Of a DNA stretch of 64,000 bases, positions 45,575 to 56,108 are shown piece after piece. How positions within the stretch are numbered: position 1 is the first letter of the stretch; each line of letters starts with the position of its first letter. The notes below the pieces were generated by a model that was given only the letters and a program-made list of their open reading frames with translations, did no database searches and was not told the DNA's origin. The DNA is from Capronia americana (Eukaryota > Ascomycota > Eurotiomycetes > Chaetothyriales > Herpotrichiellaceae). The DNA is taken from positions 1,488,001 to 1,552,000 of the forward strand of contig JADWQD010000010.1 in assembly GCA_016110215.1 (NCBI GenBank), read 5' to 3'. The translations under genes and the position numbers were made by a program.

Positions 45575-46157
45575 TTTGCGGGATAAGAGATTGTCGACTT
45601 GGAGAGTGTTCATGGATTACGACTAGACAGCGATCCTGGTCGGTTCTATTTATTCAACAGCTACATCTATGCAATTTTGTTTTCACGATCCCTTTCTTTT
45701 TGTCGCCATATGACCGTTGAATTGCGTCAAGCGGCAGGGGAGTTGTTGGAAATGTCTGGACCACGACGCCTCAGACAAGCCATGCCACCCAGAATGGTCT
45801 TCGCTATTTATCTCCGACGATCGGATGCCTATCTCGAGCACGCAATGCGATCCAGTCTATACAAGGTTTCCGACTATCTTCACGTGGAACAGTGCTAAGC
45901 CAGCATAGCACGTTCGGCGGACTAGATCCGGAATCCACCAAGACGACCGGACGAGAACTTTACCACTTGGAGGTATCGAACCACTGCTCTACTATAAGTG
46001 AGTGGGTCGAACCACCATACGCGCAACGAGATGACTGTCCGAGCCATTCCAACTTTAAAGCCAAATAACATTTACCGGCTGGCTGGCTCCTGAACCAGCA
46101 TTCCCTCTCATCAAATGTCCAGCAGGAAGACCGTTTGGTGCGATTACTGCGGCCAAA
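45575..46157. other. Divergent promoter region, MFS permease / BVMO
   Basis: About 580 bp between two divergent start codons. It contains a CACGTG near 45881. A patch near 45965-46000 shows GGTTCGATACC on the minus strand, like a tRNA T-loop, but no cloverleaf forms. No gene recognised. Confidence 0.5.
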
Positions 46158-48110
46158 ATGTCTGACGATGTTGGAGCCACCTCTACTGCTTCAGATTCAT
46201 CTGAAACAGCTTCACGAGGGACCTCATTTGATATTTTAGAAACGCCAACCACCGAAGTAGAGGTTTCAGAGCCTCCCGCAGTGACTTTCAGGGAGAGACC
46301 AGTCAAGGTAATCATCGTTGGTGCAGGAATTGGAGGCATTGCGACTGCTGTCCTATTGTCCCACAAGGTCAACAATTTGACTTATACCGTATACGATCGG
46401 AATGATAAGGTCGGAGGTACCTGGGCAGAGAACCGCTATCCTGGTGTCCGATGTATGTTGATGACGGGCCGTCCGCTCTTTATCACATCTCGCGTCGTTC
46501 CTTGCGCAGACTGACGAGAAGTAGGCGACGTGCCATCGCACGTATATCAGCTGACATTCGCCCCGAACACCGACTGGACCGAGTACTACTCGCCGGGGTC
46601 TGAGATACAACAATACTATCAGCGAGTGGTGGAGGATTATGGTGTCAAGCCTAATCTTCGACTGTCGCATGAAGTTCTTGCTGCTCGGTGGCTGTCTGAG
46701 GAGTCTGCGTGGGAAATTAAGGTCAAGGACTTGTCTTCCGGCAATATTACCATCGACACAGCCGACTTCTTTGTATCCGCACCAGGACGGGTCAATCAAC
46801 CATACTATCCAGATCTGCAAGGCCTTGAGGACTTTCAAGGAACGGTGCTTCATACGGCCCGGTGGGATTCCCAAGTCGACCTGCGCAACAAACATGTGGC
46901 CGTGATAGGCAATGGCGCCAGTGGTCAGCAAGTTTTACCAAACATCTTGCCCGAAGTGGCCCATATCGACCATTATGTGCAGTCAAAGACCTACGTGAGT
47001 CCCACCTTCCGTCAAGGTCTGTTGGAAGCATCTCAAGAGATTCCCGGAGGCCACATTTATTCGGAAGAAGAAAAGAGATCGTTCCGGGATGATCCCAAGG
47101 CGTATCTGGCATACCGAAAGGACCTGGACAAGACTCACTATGGAGGCGTCAACAACCGCTTTGCCACGATCGGAAGCGAGGCGAACCAGAAACTCCGTCA
47201 AAGTCTTCTATCTACAATGTTAGTACGGCTGAAGGGTGACGAGGAATGGCTGGCGCGTCTCACCCCAGATTACGCACCAGGATGCAAGCGACTCACTCCG
47301 GCTCCGGGATACCTCGAAGCCATCATCGGACCAAAGGTCGAATTTGTCGACGCCAAGATAACCCGAGCGACCACGTCGGGTCTGGAGACCGAGGATGGGA
47401 ATGTCAGGAACGTCGACGTGATCATCCTCGCGACCGGCTTCAGGGATGGCTTCTACCCGCGCTTTCCCACGATTGACGAGAAAGGCCAGGACCTGTCACA
47501 GGCCTGGCGACCAGGTGGAAAGATCGGATACCCCGAAACATACCTGGGCATCATGGCGCCACAGGCGCCGAATTACTTCTTCGTGCTCCAGGCGCAGGGC
47601 AACGCGTTCGGTGGGACCGTGCCCTACCAGTGCGAAATCTCTGCAACCTATATCGCCGGGGTGATTCGAAAGGTCCAGCGCCACGGGTACAAGAGCATCC
47701 GCCCCTCGCCAAGAGCGGCCGAGGAGTTCGGCGTTGTGGTGGATCGGTATTTCGAGAACTCGGTGATCAACGACGGCTGTCGGACTTATTTCAAGCTGGG
47801 TGGGAAGACAGGCAAGGCCAGGAACGTGATCGGGTTTCCCGGCACGACCAGGCAGAGACTGGAAGTTCTCTCGGAGCCCCGGTGGGAGGATTTCTTGTTC
47901 GACGATACCACAACACAATCAGATCAGGGGTCCGTCCGAGATGGGTCTGGCACCACGGTCACCGACTTGACCAAGAACAACCGCTTCTTGACCTTTTGGG
48001 GCGATGGCAGATCCGCTCTTGACATGGCAAACGATCTAGACGCCATGACTGACTATCTCACGGAAGTCGGCAAGGTGAACTTGCGGCGTTTGCACGAGGG
48101 GAGAGTGTGA
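46158..48110 (+). CDS. Flavin monooxygenase, Baeyer-Villiger type
   Basis: Exons are 46158-46452 and 46525-48110 (626 residues; intron GTATGT..AGTAG). Two Rossmann loops are present: FAD-binding GAGIGG (about 56) and NADPH-binding GNGASG (about 227). Between them FQGTVLHTARWD matches the Baeyer-Villiger fingerprint FxGxxxHxxxW(P/D) exactly. VGGTWAENRYPGVRCDVPS and DVIILATGF are also as in the family. Such enzymes insert oxygen next to a ketone, making esters or lactones, or oxidise sulphur and nitrogen. There is no signal peptide, so cytosolic. It lies between a divergent organic-anion permease and a second flavin monooxygenase, which suggests a degradative or tailoring group. Substrate cannot be predicted. 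Confidence 0.92.
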
Positions 48111-48880
48111 ACGGTCAAGGTGGAAGAAAATGGAGTGCAACATGCTTTTGCACCGTCCCAACCTTTTGTGACAGTCCGTCTTTCCCTCGCGCGCGTATGT
48201 ACTGTTTTAGATTGGTGGCCACCGCCCACGCGACCGAAGCAGCCTTTGAGGCTCTCCACTCATAGTAAGTAGTACATGTCCGTGCCGTGCTCTTTTGTCA
48301 CTAAAGACCAACTACTCAGGTTTTAGATAGGAGTACTGGCGAACATGACGATTTGTAGCGTTCAATTGCGTGACCGCAAGAGTTTGGATATAGCCGGTTC
48401 GGGCCTAGTTTGGACATACCGCGTCCCCACTCTGAGGCTGTTAAGACTTTCTACACAACGTCTTATCAGACACGCGAACAAGGGCCCAATGGCTCGCTGG
48501 ATTTGCTCGCTGGAGAAAATCACAGGCTTTTTATTTTTTTTCCCTGAATCGTCATGTTCTACGCGTCTGGATGGTATAGCCAAGAGCGATGTCGGAGGAA
48601 GAAGAGAGGAAGGAAGTGAGTGCATCTGGAAGTAACGGGGATGATGATGATGATAGATTTTCCTCCCCCAACTGTTCCCCAGTCTCATAATACATACTTG
48701 TGTAGATTGGGAGTGGGAGACCGTGTCTGTGTCTGTGTCTGTGTCTGGTCCTGATAGCCTGGCACGTGTATTGTCTGCGTGTGTAGAGACTGTACCCAGG
48801 AACAGAAAAGAGAGAGTGACTTAACACAGCGCAAGCAATCTGGGTGCTTAATTCATACATCCTTTTTCTCAGCTCTGCGC
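48111..48880. other. Intergenic region upstream of FMN monooxygenase
   Basis: About 770 bp, no gene. Contains a GTGTCT hexamer run (listed separately), a CACGTG near 48764 and a short GAT repeat near 48642. Confidence 0.5.
48723..48746. repeat. Microsatellite (GTGTCT)4
   Basis: Four perfect copies of gtgtct, about 135 bp before the start codon of the FMN monooxygenase gene. Confidence 0.85.
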
Positions 48881-50792
48881 ATGATGGCGAATATCACGGC
48901 GCAGGACGGGCCCCTTGCATCAACCACGATCACGACGCCATCGTCTGTGATCACAAATGGCCTGGCGAAGAAGAAGAAACGTATCCTCCTTAATGCCTTT
49001 GACATGAACGGTATTGGTCATATCAGGTATGTACGGGCAGATTCCAATACCATACTATACTCACCTCCCTTGGGTTGTTTGCTCTTCATTCGCGTCGGTC
49101 GACTGACAGAAAGACCACGGTTCGCAGTCCAGGACAGTGGCGAAATCCAGCCGATCGATCCAAATACAAGAACAGACTCGATTACTGGATCAATCTGGCG
49201 AAATTGCTGGATCGAGGCAAATTCAACGCCCTCTTTCTCGCCGACAACTTTGGCTCGCATGACATCTACACCGGGAGCCATGACCCAGCGATCCGCGCAG
49301 GGACGCAGTGGCCTATGTATGATCCTTTCGTGGTAAGTTCGAGGTGCTGCTGCATGCTCTTGCGCTATATATGTATAAAAGACGGTGCTGACAAGTTGTC
49401 CCTGGCTAGATCATCTCCGCAATGGCCGCCGTGACGCGAAACGTTGCATTCGGAGTCACTTCGTGTACGACGTTCGAACCGCCGTTCTTGTTGGCAAAGC
49501 GGTTCTCGACTCTAGACCATGTCACTCAAGGGCGGATTGCTTGGGTAAGTAACATATGAAAAGTCATTTCTCTCCACACGGGTTGTTTGTTTGTTTGTGT
49601 GTGGGTGACTGACACTTTGAGCGGGGCTCTAGAACATTGTTACGTCTTGGTCAGACAATGCCGCGCGCGCGGTCGGGCTCGAAGAGTTGCCCGAACATGA
49701 TCTCAGATACGACATGGCAGAGGAGTATCTCAATCTGATGTACAAGTCAGTTTTTGTCTCCACGCGGCTCGAATCTTATCCGATATATAAGAGCTGACTG
49801 ACACCATGCTAGGCTCTGGGAAGGATCGTGGGCCGATGACGCCGTTGTTCAAGACGCAAAGAACGCGACGTACACTGACCCGTCCAAGGTGCGGAAGATC
49901 TCGCATAGAGGCCGGTTCTTCAAGTGTGTGAGCGCGCACCTGGTGGATCCGTCACCTCAACGAACGCCAGTTCTGTTCCAGGCCGGAATGTCACCGTAAG
50001 TCTTCTGCAAGATAATACCACCACTCAGCTGCGAGGAAAATGCTGACAATTTTTGTGTTGCACTCGCAAAGAGCCGGCGCAGCATTCGGGGCCAAACACG
50101 CCGAATGTATCTTCATAGGCGGTCGCTCACCTGCATTTGTACGCATAAAGATCGACGAAACACGCAAGCTCGCCGCCGAGCAGGGCCGCGATCCTCGCTC
50201 CATCAAATTCTTCGTCCAGTTCACCCCGATTCTCGGCGCCACAGACGCCGAAGCACAGGCCAAACTTGACGAGCACCGAAAATACGCCATTCCCGAGGGC
50301 GGGCTGGCTCTGTTCTGTGGAATTTCCAAAATCGACGTAAGCAAGTTCCCTCTTGACGAGGACTTCCCACGCGACCGCGACCACCCATTGTACACCGGAC
50401 TGAGTCCACGAGCGATCGAGGCATTGACGCACAAACCCGATGGGTTCGAAACGTGGACGCCACGGGACTTGGGGAATTTTCAGGCCATCGGTGGCAGCGG
50501 GACGTTTATTGCAGGAAGTCCACAGACGGTCGCGGACGAGATGGAACGGTGGATTGATGAAGGTGATGTAGATGGGTTCAATATCGGACATGTTGTTGTG
50601 CCTGGCGCGTGGGAGGATGTGGTCGACTTATTGATCCCCGAACTCGAAAGGAGAGGGTATGATCAGGACTACCCGGCCCAGGGAGTGACGGCGAGAGAGA
50701 ATTTGTATGCGACGCCTGGGGAGTGGAAGTTGAGAGACGATCATCCGGGGAGGAAGTTCGCCTTTGACGAGTACGGAAAGAGCTGGGAGTGA
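48881..50792 (+). CDS. Luciferase-family FMN-dependent monooxygenase (NtaA/SnaA/DszA-like)
   Basis: Six exons: 48881-49026, 49128-49332, 49410-49544, 49633-49745, 49813-49995 and 50072-50792 (500 residues). The start is the first of two adjacent ATGs. The protein reads as the nitrilotriacetate monooxygenase branch of the bacterial luciferase-like superfamily: LLNAFDMNGIGHIR, the WRNP block, FNALFLADNFG, PMYDPFVIISAMAAVT, GRIAWNIVTSWSDNAARA, and PVLFQAGMSPAGAAFGAKHAE, with SPQTVADEMERWIDEG near the end. These enzymes use reduced FMN from a separate reductase to oxidise amines, sulphones or other small organics (NtaA on nitrilotriacetate, DszA on dibenzothiophene sulphone). Eukaryotic copies are largely fungal. 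The five introns argue against a recent bacterial transfer. Confidence 0.92.
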
Positions 50793-51391
50793 TACAGAGT
50801 ACCGCGTATATGATCAACGAGATTGTATACAGAGTCCGTACCCTAAACCATCAAGAGCCTCGATTCGGGCGTTTTGGTAACGTCGTGCCGAGAGACCTCG
50901 ATGCCACGGAGTTGTAAGAAACTCTAACCAGTCGTTATCGGCAAGTCTCTGTACTTCCTCCCGGGGGGGACATGGTATCTCCGACTGAAGCAGAGGAGGT
51001 CGTGTTCGTTCTGGGTATTATTCGTAGGAAGGAGTGATATTAGCTCTGAGGATAATAGATACTACCCACTCCAGTGCCAGCGTTTGGCAAGAACCAAAGC
51101 GCTTCTTTGACCATGTTCCGAACTGGCCGCGTCGCGATGTAAGTTTGGATGCTGTGTCCGCAACGGCCGTTGCTGCCGATTGTGCGTCGCGGTTTGGGTT
51201 TGAGGCCCATGCTTTGTGCGTGTAGATCCGGGGTGAAATCGTTGGAGCTCAGTGAACAATGATTAATGCCGATTATGCTATTATCTTTATAGCCGCTGTG
51301 TACGATGTATATGACACCAGACCCGCGTAATAACGCAGGTAATCATCGGAAGGTCTAGAATGCCCCGTAAACCATTTCGCCGCTTTGAATT
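50793..51391. other. Intergenic region
   Basis: About 600 bp between the FMN monooxygenase stop and the mod5 promoter. No gene recognised. Confidence 0.5.
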
Positions 51392-51401
51392 ATGGGTCGA
51401 G

Positions 51402-51431
51402 TCACGTGTGTGCGTAATGCAATCCACGTGA
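51402..51431. promoter_or_regulatory. Inverted pair of CACGTG boxes upstream of mod5
   Basis: TCACGTG at 51402-51408 and its mirror image CACGTGA at 51425-51431 stand 22 bp apart, about 100 bp before the mod5 start. TCACGTG is the word bound by Cbf1-type bHLH factors, one of which is encoded at 25659. Regulation of mod5 by Cbf1 is inference. Confidence 0.5.
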
Positions 51432-51529
51432 CTGCGCCAAGACTTGCTGGTGAGGTGCAGCCTTCTACTTTATGCTCGCGCTTCTCGTATCGTTCTACGC
51501 TCGGTATATCACGAATTAGGGGGCTCTCT

Positions 51530-53015
51530 ATGTCCTTGCTTCTGAGACGGGGCCTGAAGATGGCGTCCTCTCCGCCGAAAGACCCGTTGATCATGATCAT
51601 AGGCGCAACGGGCACGGGAAAATCAAAGGTGAGTGTTCAACAGCCTCTACCCGTATGGAGATTTCGGATCCCTGATGGCTACAGAACAGTTAGCTGTGGA
51701 ACTTGCAACACGCCTCAACGGCGAAATCATAAACTGCGATGCTATGCAGATGTACAAGGGACTGCCGATCATCACGAATAAGATTCCCGACAACGAACGA
51801 AATGGTATCCGACATCATTTGCTTGACTGTATTGATCTCAGGGAAAAGCCTTGGAGTGTGCAGCATTTCGTGAGAGAAAGCTCCCGCATCATCGATGCAA
51901 TTCGCGCAAGAGGCAAGCTGCCTATTGTAGTCGGTGGTACTATCTACTACACTTTCTCGTTGTTGTTCAACGACGCCATCCTGAGTGCAGCTGACGGCGA
52001 GTCGATTGACGGGTCACTCGTTGGACCGGCCGATACAGCCGTGCAGGACTTCCCCGTTTTGTCAGCTGCAACAGAAGAGATCTTTGCCAAGCTGAAGGAA
52101 GTGGACCCCGAGATGGCCAAAAGATGGCATCCAAACGACAGAAACAAAATCCGGCGGTCGCTCGAGATATTTCTAAAGAGCGGGAGGAAAGCCTCGGACA
52201 TCTATGCAGAGCAACGCCACCCGATGCTAGAAGATCAGGATGGTGAGGATGTCAATGATAGCCACCCGGGCCGAGACGGGGCCACAACCGAGCGCAAGAT
52301 GTCTTTACGTTATCCAAGTCTGTTGTTATGGTTGGAAGCCGAAGATGCAGCATTGAAGCAGAGACTGAATGCGAGGGTAGACGCTATGGTCGCAGACGGT
52401 CTATGTGACGAAGTGGTGCAGATGGCTAATTGCGAATCGGAGCTGAGAAACGAAGGCCAATCTGTGGATCTGACCAGCGGCATCTGGGCTTCGATAGGCT
52501 ACAAAGAGATGAAGCCGTGGCTGGATGAGCAACAAGCATCAGGTGCTGGTTCCGCAAAGGTATTAGCTGCGAAAGAGGGAGGTATAGAAGCCGTGAAAGC
52601 CAGCACTAGACGCTATGCAAAGCGCCAGAACCGCTTCGTTCGCATTCGGTTGGCAAAAGCTCTGAAGGCTGCTGGCAGATATGAACTGCTATACCTCCTA
52701 GATTGCACCGACCTGACGCGGTGGAGCTCTATGGTGAGCGCGCCAGCGGAAGCGCTGGTTGAGGCATTCGTTCAGGGCTGCGAACTGCCTGGAGCCAAGA
52801 CTCTCTCGTCCATGGCAGAGAATATCCTTTTGCGTATTGAGCAGGATAGCATCGTTCGCGATCGCCAGGCCCGAACTTGTGAGATTTGCAACAAGACTCT
52901 CATGACCGAGAAAGAGTGGAACGGCCATCTCGCAAGCCGCAGTCATAAGAAGGTTGTTGCAGCGCAGCGTAGACAGAAATTGCTGTCTGGGGAAGAGAGC
53001 CATGCCCAAGGATGA
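51530..53015 (+). CDS. mod5: tRNA dimethylallyltransferase (Mod5) with zinc finger
   Basis: Exons are 51530-51628 and 51690-53015 (474 residues; intron GTGAGT..GAACAG). Walker A GATGTGKSK (25-33) is followed after the splice by LAVELATRLNGEIINCDAMQMYKGLPIITNK, diagnostic for isopentenyltransferases. The C-terminus has a matrin-type C2H2 finger (CEICNK...HLASRSHKK), as in eukaryotic Mod5/TRIT1. It adds a dimethylallyl group to A37 of tRNAs reading UNN codons. Two in-frame starts, 51530 (MSLLLRRGLK, basic) and 51560 (MASSPPK), mirror the two starts of yeast MOD5 that give mitochondrial and cytosolic/nuclear forms. The frame is also open upstream to an ATG at 51392, giving an Arg/Ser-rich extension that could be a longer presequence. 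Convergent with rai1, 134 bp apart. Confidence 0.93.
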
Positions 53016-53149
53016 CAGGTCGTCCAGTTCACGATTCGGCCGGGTCAACACCCAGGCATCCAACTGGAATCAGTGGCTATCATCTCAGCCAGAGGGAAAT
53101 ACTCTCATCGCAGCACGATTCACATACCACCGCGAACGAGCAGGATGGA

Positions 53150-54473
53150 TCAGGGTGGATCAATGCCATCGCCGTTGGCCTGCCCCTTCAGGACCTGCAA
53201 ATGCTGCTGGTGAGCTTCAAGGCCACTGGTCCGCCATTTGATAAAGGCAGGTGAGAGAATGTCTCCATGACCTGGCTCTTCGAGCTTGAATACTTCCATG
53301 ACTGGAACATTCTCTCGCTTTCGGATGCGCCAGACGCCGTCGGATGTGATGACATCTTTGAGCCCTGGCAACGACATCAGCCACACGCACATACAATGGT
53401 ACCGCCGATACTCACATTCAAGGAAACTCGCGGCAAAGTTGATGCAAGTCTGCCCATCCCAGAGAGCTTTGCCTCTGAGCTTCACTTTGTCCGGAATTGT
53501 CTGGACGTCCAATTCTTCGACCCGTTCCAGGATACCTTGCTGTGTTCTATAGCCAACAACGATTCTCGGCACTCCAAGCAAGAACGATTGTGCCCAAAAC
53601 TTGAGCAGCTTTCGTTCATACTTGATCTGCTCCTTTTCACTGGTCACGGTGGCTGTGGTTTTCAACTCAACCCAGTCTATCGGCTTGGACTTGTCTTCCG
53701 GCTTGAAAGCCATGACGGCGTCGACTTCACCACCAAGGATCATCTTCACTTTCCCTAGGCCCGTGCGCACAATGGAGCAGTACTGCGCATAATTGCTCAC
53801 GAGCTCGTCCTCACGAGATTCGATGTACTCGCGGGACGTCTCGGGCCATGGTGTCGGCATCAGTGACACCGATTCGAACTTATACCCCCAGAAACTCATC
53901 AGGTCTTGGGGCAAAGCACCTGGTCGGCCGGCTGATGAGTTCTGCTGCTGCCGGGAAGAAATCTTCTTGGTGTGGTTTTCTTCAAGGAATATGGTGCCTT
54001 GGAACAATGTCGCATTCATCTCCCAGTCATCAAGCTTGGAGAAAGGGGCCACCATGATCTATTCGACGCATAAGCGAGGTTCTTTGCTTTCCAACAGATC
54101 GCCGCACCTTGGTCATCATTCCTCGCCACGTCACAAAGTCTATCACTGTCTTTGATCCTTTCTCTTTCTCATGAGCAATCATGGCCTCCAGCAGGCCGTC
54201 CAGGTGATCATCACCGGAGTCGTCGAGTTGTCGAAATGTCTCGAAGCCTTTGCTCAAGTCGCAGGGCAGGGCAGGTGGGTAATAGTACCGTAGGCTGGAG
54301 TCATCATAACGGAACTCGTGGTTCTCGTCAAACGAGAAGCATGTTATCTCCTGCGCAAGTCAGTATCAGTTGGGATTCGGCATGGGCAGGCATGCTCTGG
54401 GTCTTCGGACGGCCGCATTCAGGCTCGCGAAGCGAGACACCGGCACGACATCAAAGTTGTGTATCTGAGCCAT
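53150..54473 (-). CDS. rai1: Decapping nuclease Rai1/DXO
   Basis: Exons (minus) are 54473-54396, 54350-54108 and 54058-53150 (409 residues). Splicing joins NAAVRRPR to EITCFSFDENHEFRYDDSSLRYYYPP, and WRGMMTK to IMVAPF, all expected for Rai1. Catalytic motifs are GGEVDAVM and WVELKTTA (metal-binding acidic residues and Lys of the DXO fold). Rai1 removes incomplete 5' caps and supports the nuclear exonuclease Rat1 in 5'-end quality control and termination. The first intron (45 nt) appears to begin with GC (AGA|GCATGC) and end GCAG after a TACTGAC branch site: no usable GT is available there. The second donor, GTGCGG, is also weak. Confidence 0.9.
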
Positions 54474-54838
54474 GATGGCCACCATTACCGCGCACCGACT
54501 GTAAAGTGAGATTTTTCGTCAAGCATCTCGGCAGACGTACCCTGTTTTGAAGACGTCGGGTTTCCAAAAGCGAACATCAGTCGTCGAACGTATTCAGAAG
54601 CACCTCGGGTCGAGGAAGCAAAGGTTCCAGCGCACCTTCGAATTCAGGCACGTGACAACGCGACACGCGCGACGCGTCTACGTCATCGGCTAACTATGAT
54701 TAGGGTCGAGGTGAAACTGGGCGAGAGTAGGACGAAGTTTCTCGAAATTGGAATCTACTGTGATATACTTTTGTCCACAGTCTGTTGCTTCCTTCCCTTC
54801 TCCATCCTACGTGCTCTTGTCAAGTCGGATGCCTTGAG
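54474..54838. other. Divergent region upstream of rai1
   Basis: About 360 bp. Contains GGCACGTGAC near 54650. No certain gene; a short frame opening near 54696 has no known motif. Confidence 0.4.
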
Positions 54839-55249
54839 AATTACAATGGCTGGCGCGAAACGCTGAAGACCTCTCCTGTAGATACTTCTGAGGAATCCTC
54901 AGCTAAGGTATGCTCCAGATATCCGAGTCCTTTGGTTTCTTCCTGACTTCAACAGGAAACTGGCGCCGCCGAATCCGACGCAAGTGAGTTCGAATACTGG
55001 ACTATCTGCAGACCAGCGTGGGATATCCGGGAGGAGAAACGCGCAACCGACGAAGAATATGACTCTGAGGATGAAGAGGACGAGCCTGAGGACGAAGAGA
55101 ACTCCGAAGATAACGGTGGTCGGCACAATGAGTCTGATGGCACAAGCCCGAACGAGCAGCGGAAGTCGATCTGCGGTCGAAAGAAGTGCATTCGCAAAAT
55201 TCCCGCCTCTGAAAACCAGGAGTCGACCACAACACGCTTGAAGTACTGA
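54839..55249 (+). CDS. Hypothetical acidic protein fragment
   Basis: A frame open before 54839 reads into GCTAAG|GTATGC at 54907. A 48-nt intron ending CAACAG (54908-54955) joins it in phase to a second exon ending in TGA at 55247. The second exon has a highly acidic run (EEYDSEDEEDEPEDEENSED) with Trp-rich flanks (FEYWTICRPAWDIREE) that looks like real coding sequence, not noise. No start codon can be placed with confidence, no family is recognised, and the frame stays open after the TGA, where it becomes antisense to the next gene. It could be a gene remnant. Function unknown. Confidence 0.3.
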
Positions 55250-55401
55250 CGATATTTAGCTAACGACACACCTGTCTCTGAGACACCCATATTAGAACTT
55301 CTAATCAGCAATGCACTCACCGATAACGTCTCCGTCGAGGATGTACAGTTTAGTCCGATAAAATCATTGCCTCATCAATTCATTAGGTCGTCTTTGCTGC
55401 T

Positions 55402-55931
55402 TCAAGTCCTCTCACCACCAGTGCAACAGCCGATTTTCCACCCATACTTCATTCCGATTATCGATTTTTCGGCGACAGCAGTTCCCTTATCAGGGAACTC
55501 AGGGCTGTTCCCATGTCTTTCAAGATGGAATGAATACCCCGCAGGTTCGGGGTTCGAAAGGCCCATTTCTGATAGTTTGTTCGTAATTGCTGATCTCGCC
55601 CCCTCCAAAGCGCATTGGTTGAACTTGTTGCATCGGGAATGCTGGCTTTAACTATCCATACTTTCGAATCTTGGAAATAGGCGACCTTCTTGGCGACGTA
55701 CAGATCTTTGACCTTTTCCATCACTCTGTCCACATTTGTCTGTCCGACATGACCAAATATCGCGCCGAGCTGAGAAGCAATGATGACAACAAAGCAGCCT
55801 CGAACGCCCTGCGTCCCCATGATATAAGGGTCTTCGTTGAATGCTTGGAATGCTGCTTCGTTTTGATCAACCTCATTCAGCGAGCCTGTCACGAAGGCTC
55901 TGCGAAACTTCCCGTGAATATTCTTCGACAT
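55402..55931 (-). pseudogene. Small conserved fungal gene with a frameshift
   Basis: From the ATG at 55931 the protein runs KFRRAFVTGS, VRGCFVVIIASQLGAIFGHVG and YFQDSKVWIVKAS, a layout I recall from small uncharacterised fungal proteins. Near 55600-55620 the sense continues in another frame (CALEGARSAITNKL, MGLSNPEPAGYSFHLERH, NSPEFPDKGTAV) to a stop at 55402. No intron with acceptable borders bridges the change, so a one-base indel (pseudogene) or a sequence error is likely. No signal peptide or membrane segment is seen. Function unknown. Confidence 0.45.
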
Positions 55932-56108
55932 GACGACAATCCAAGACTTGGGCGTATATACATTAATAGATGGCTATGTGCAGGCTGTGAGAAATGAGTG
56001 CGAGGCCTCGGTGCGGGGTACCCCGGACTAGAGAGGTCCGCAGTCTGACGCATCTCTCTACCATCTCTCAATGACATGTCCACCAACAATCCCTAACAAC
56101 AACGAATC

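Noticed and set aside
45955..46010. GGTTCGATACC on the minus strand, like a tRNA T-loop
   Set aside because: The T-stem has mismatches and no cloverleaf or acceptor stem can be formed.
48881..50792. Recent bacterial origin of the luciferase-family gene
   Set aside because: Five ordinary fungal introns are present and base use is like the neighbours; homologous genes are common in fungi.
55250..55651. Plus-strand frame continuing after the TGA at 55247, suggesting stop-codon readthrough
   Set aside because: Most of this frame is antisense to the conserved C-terminal part of the minus-strand gene, so it is probably a shadow.
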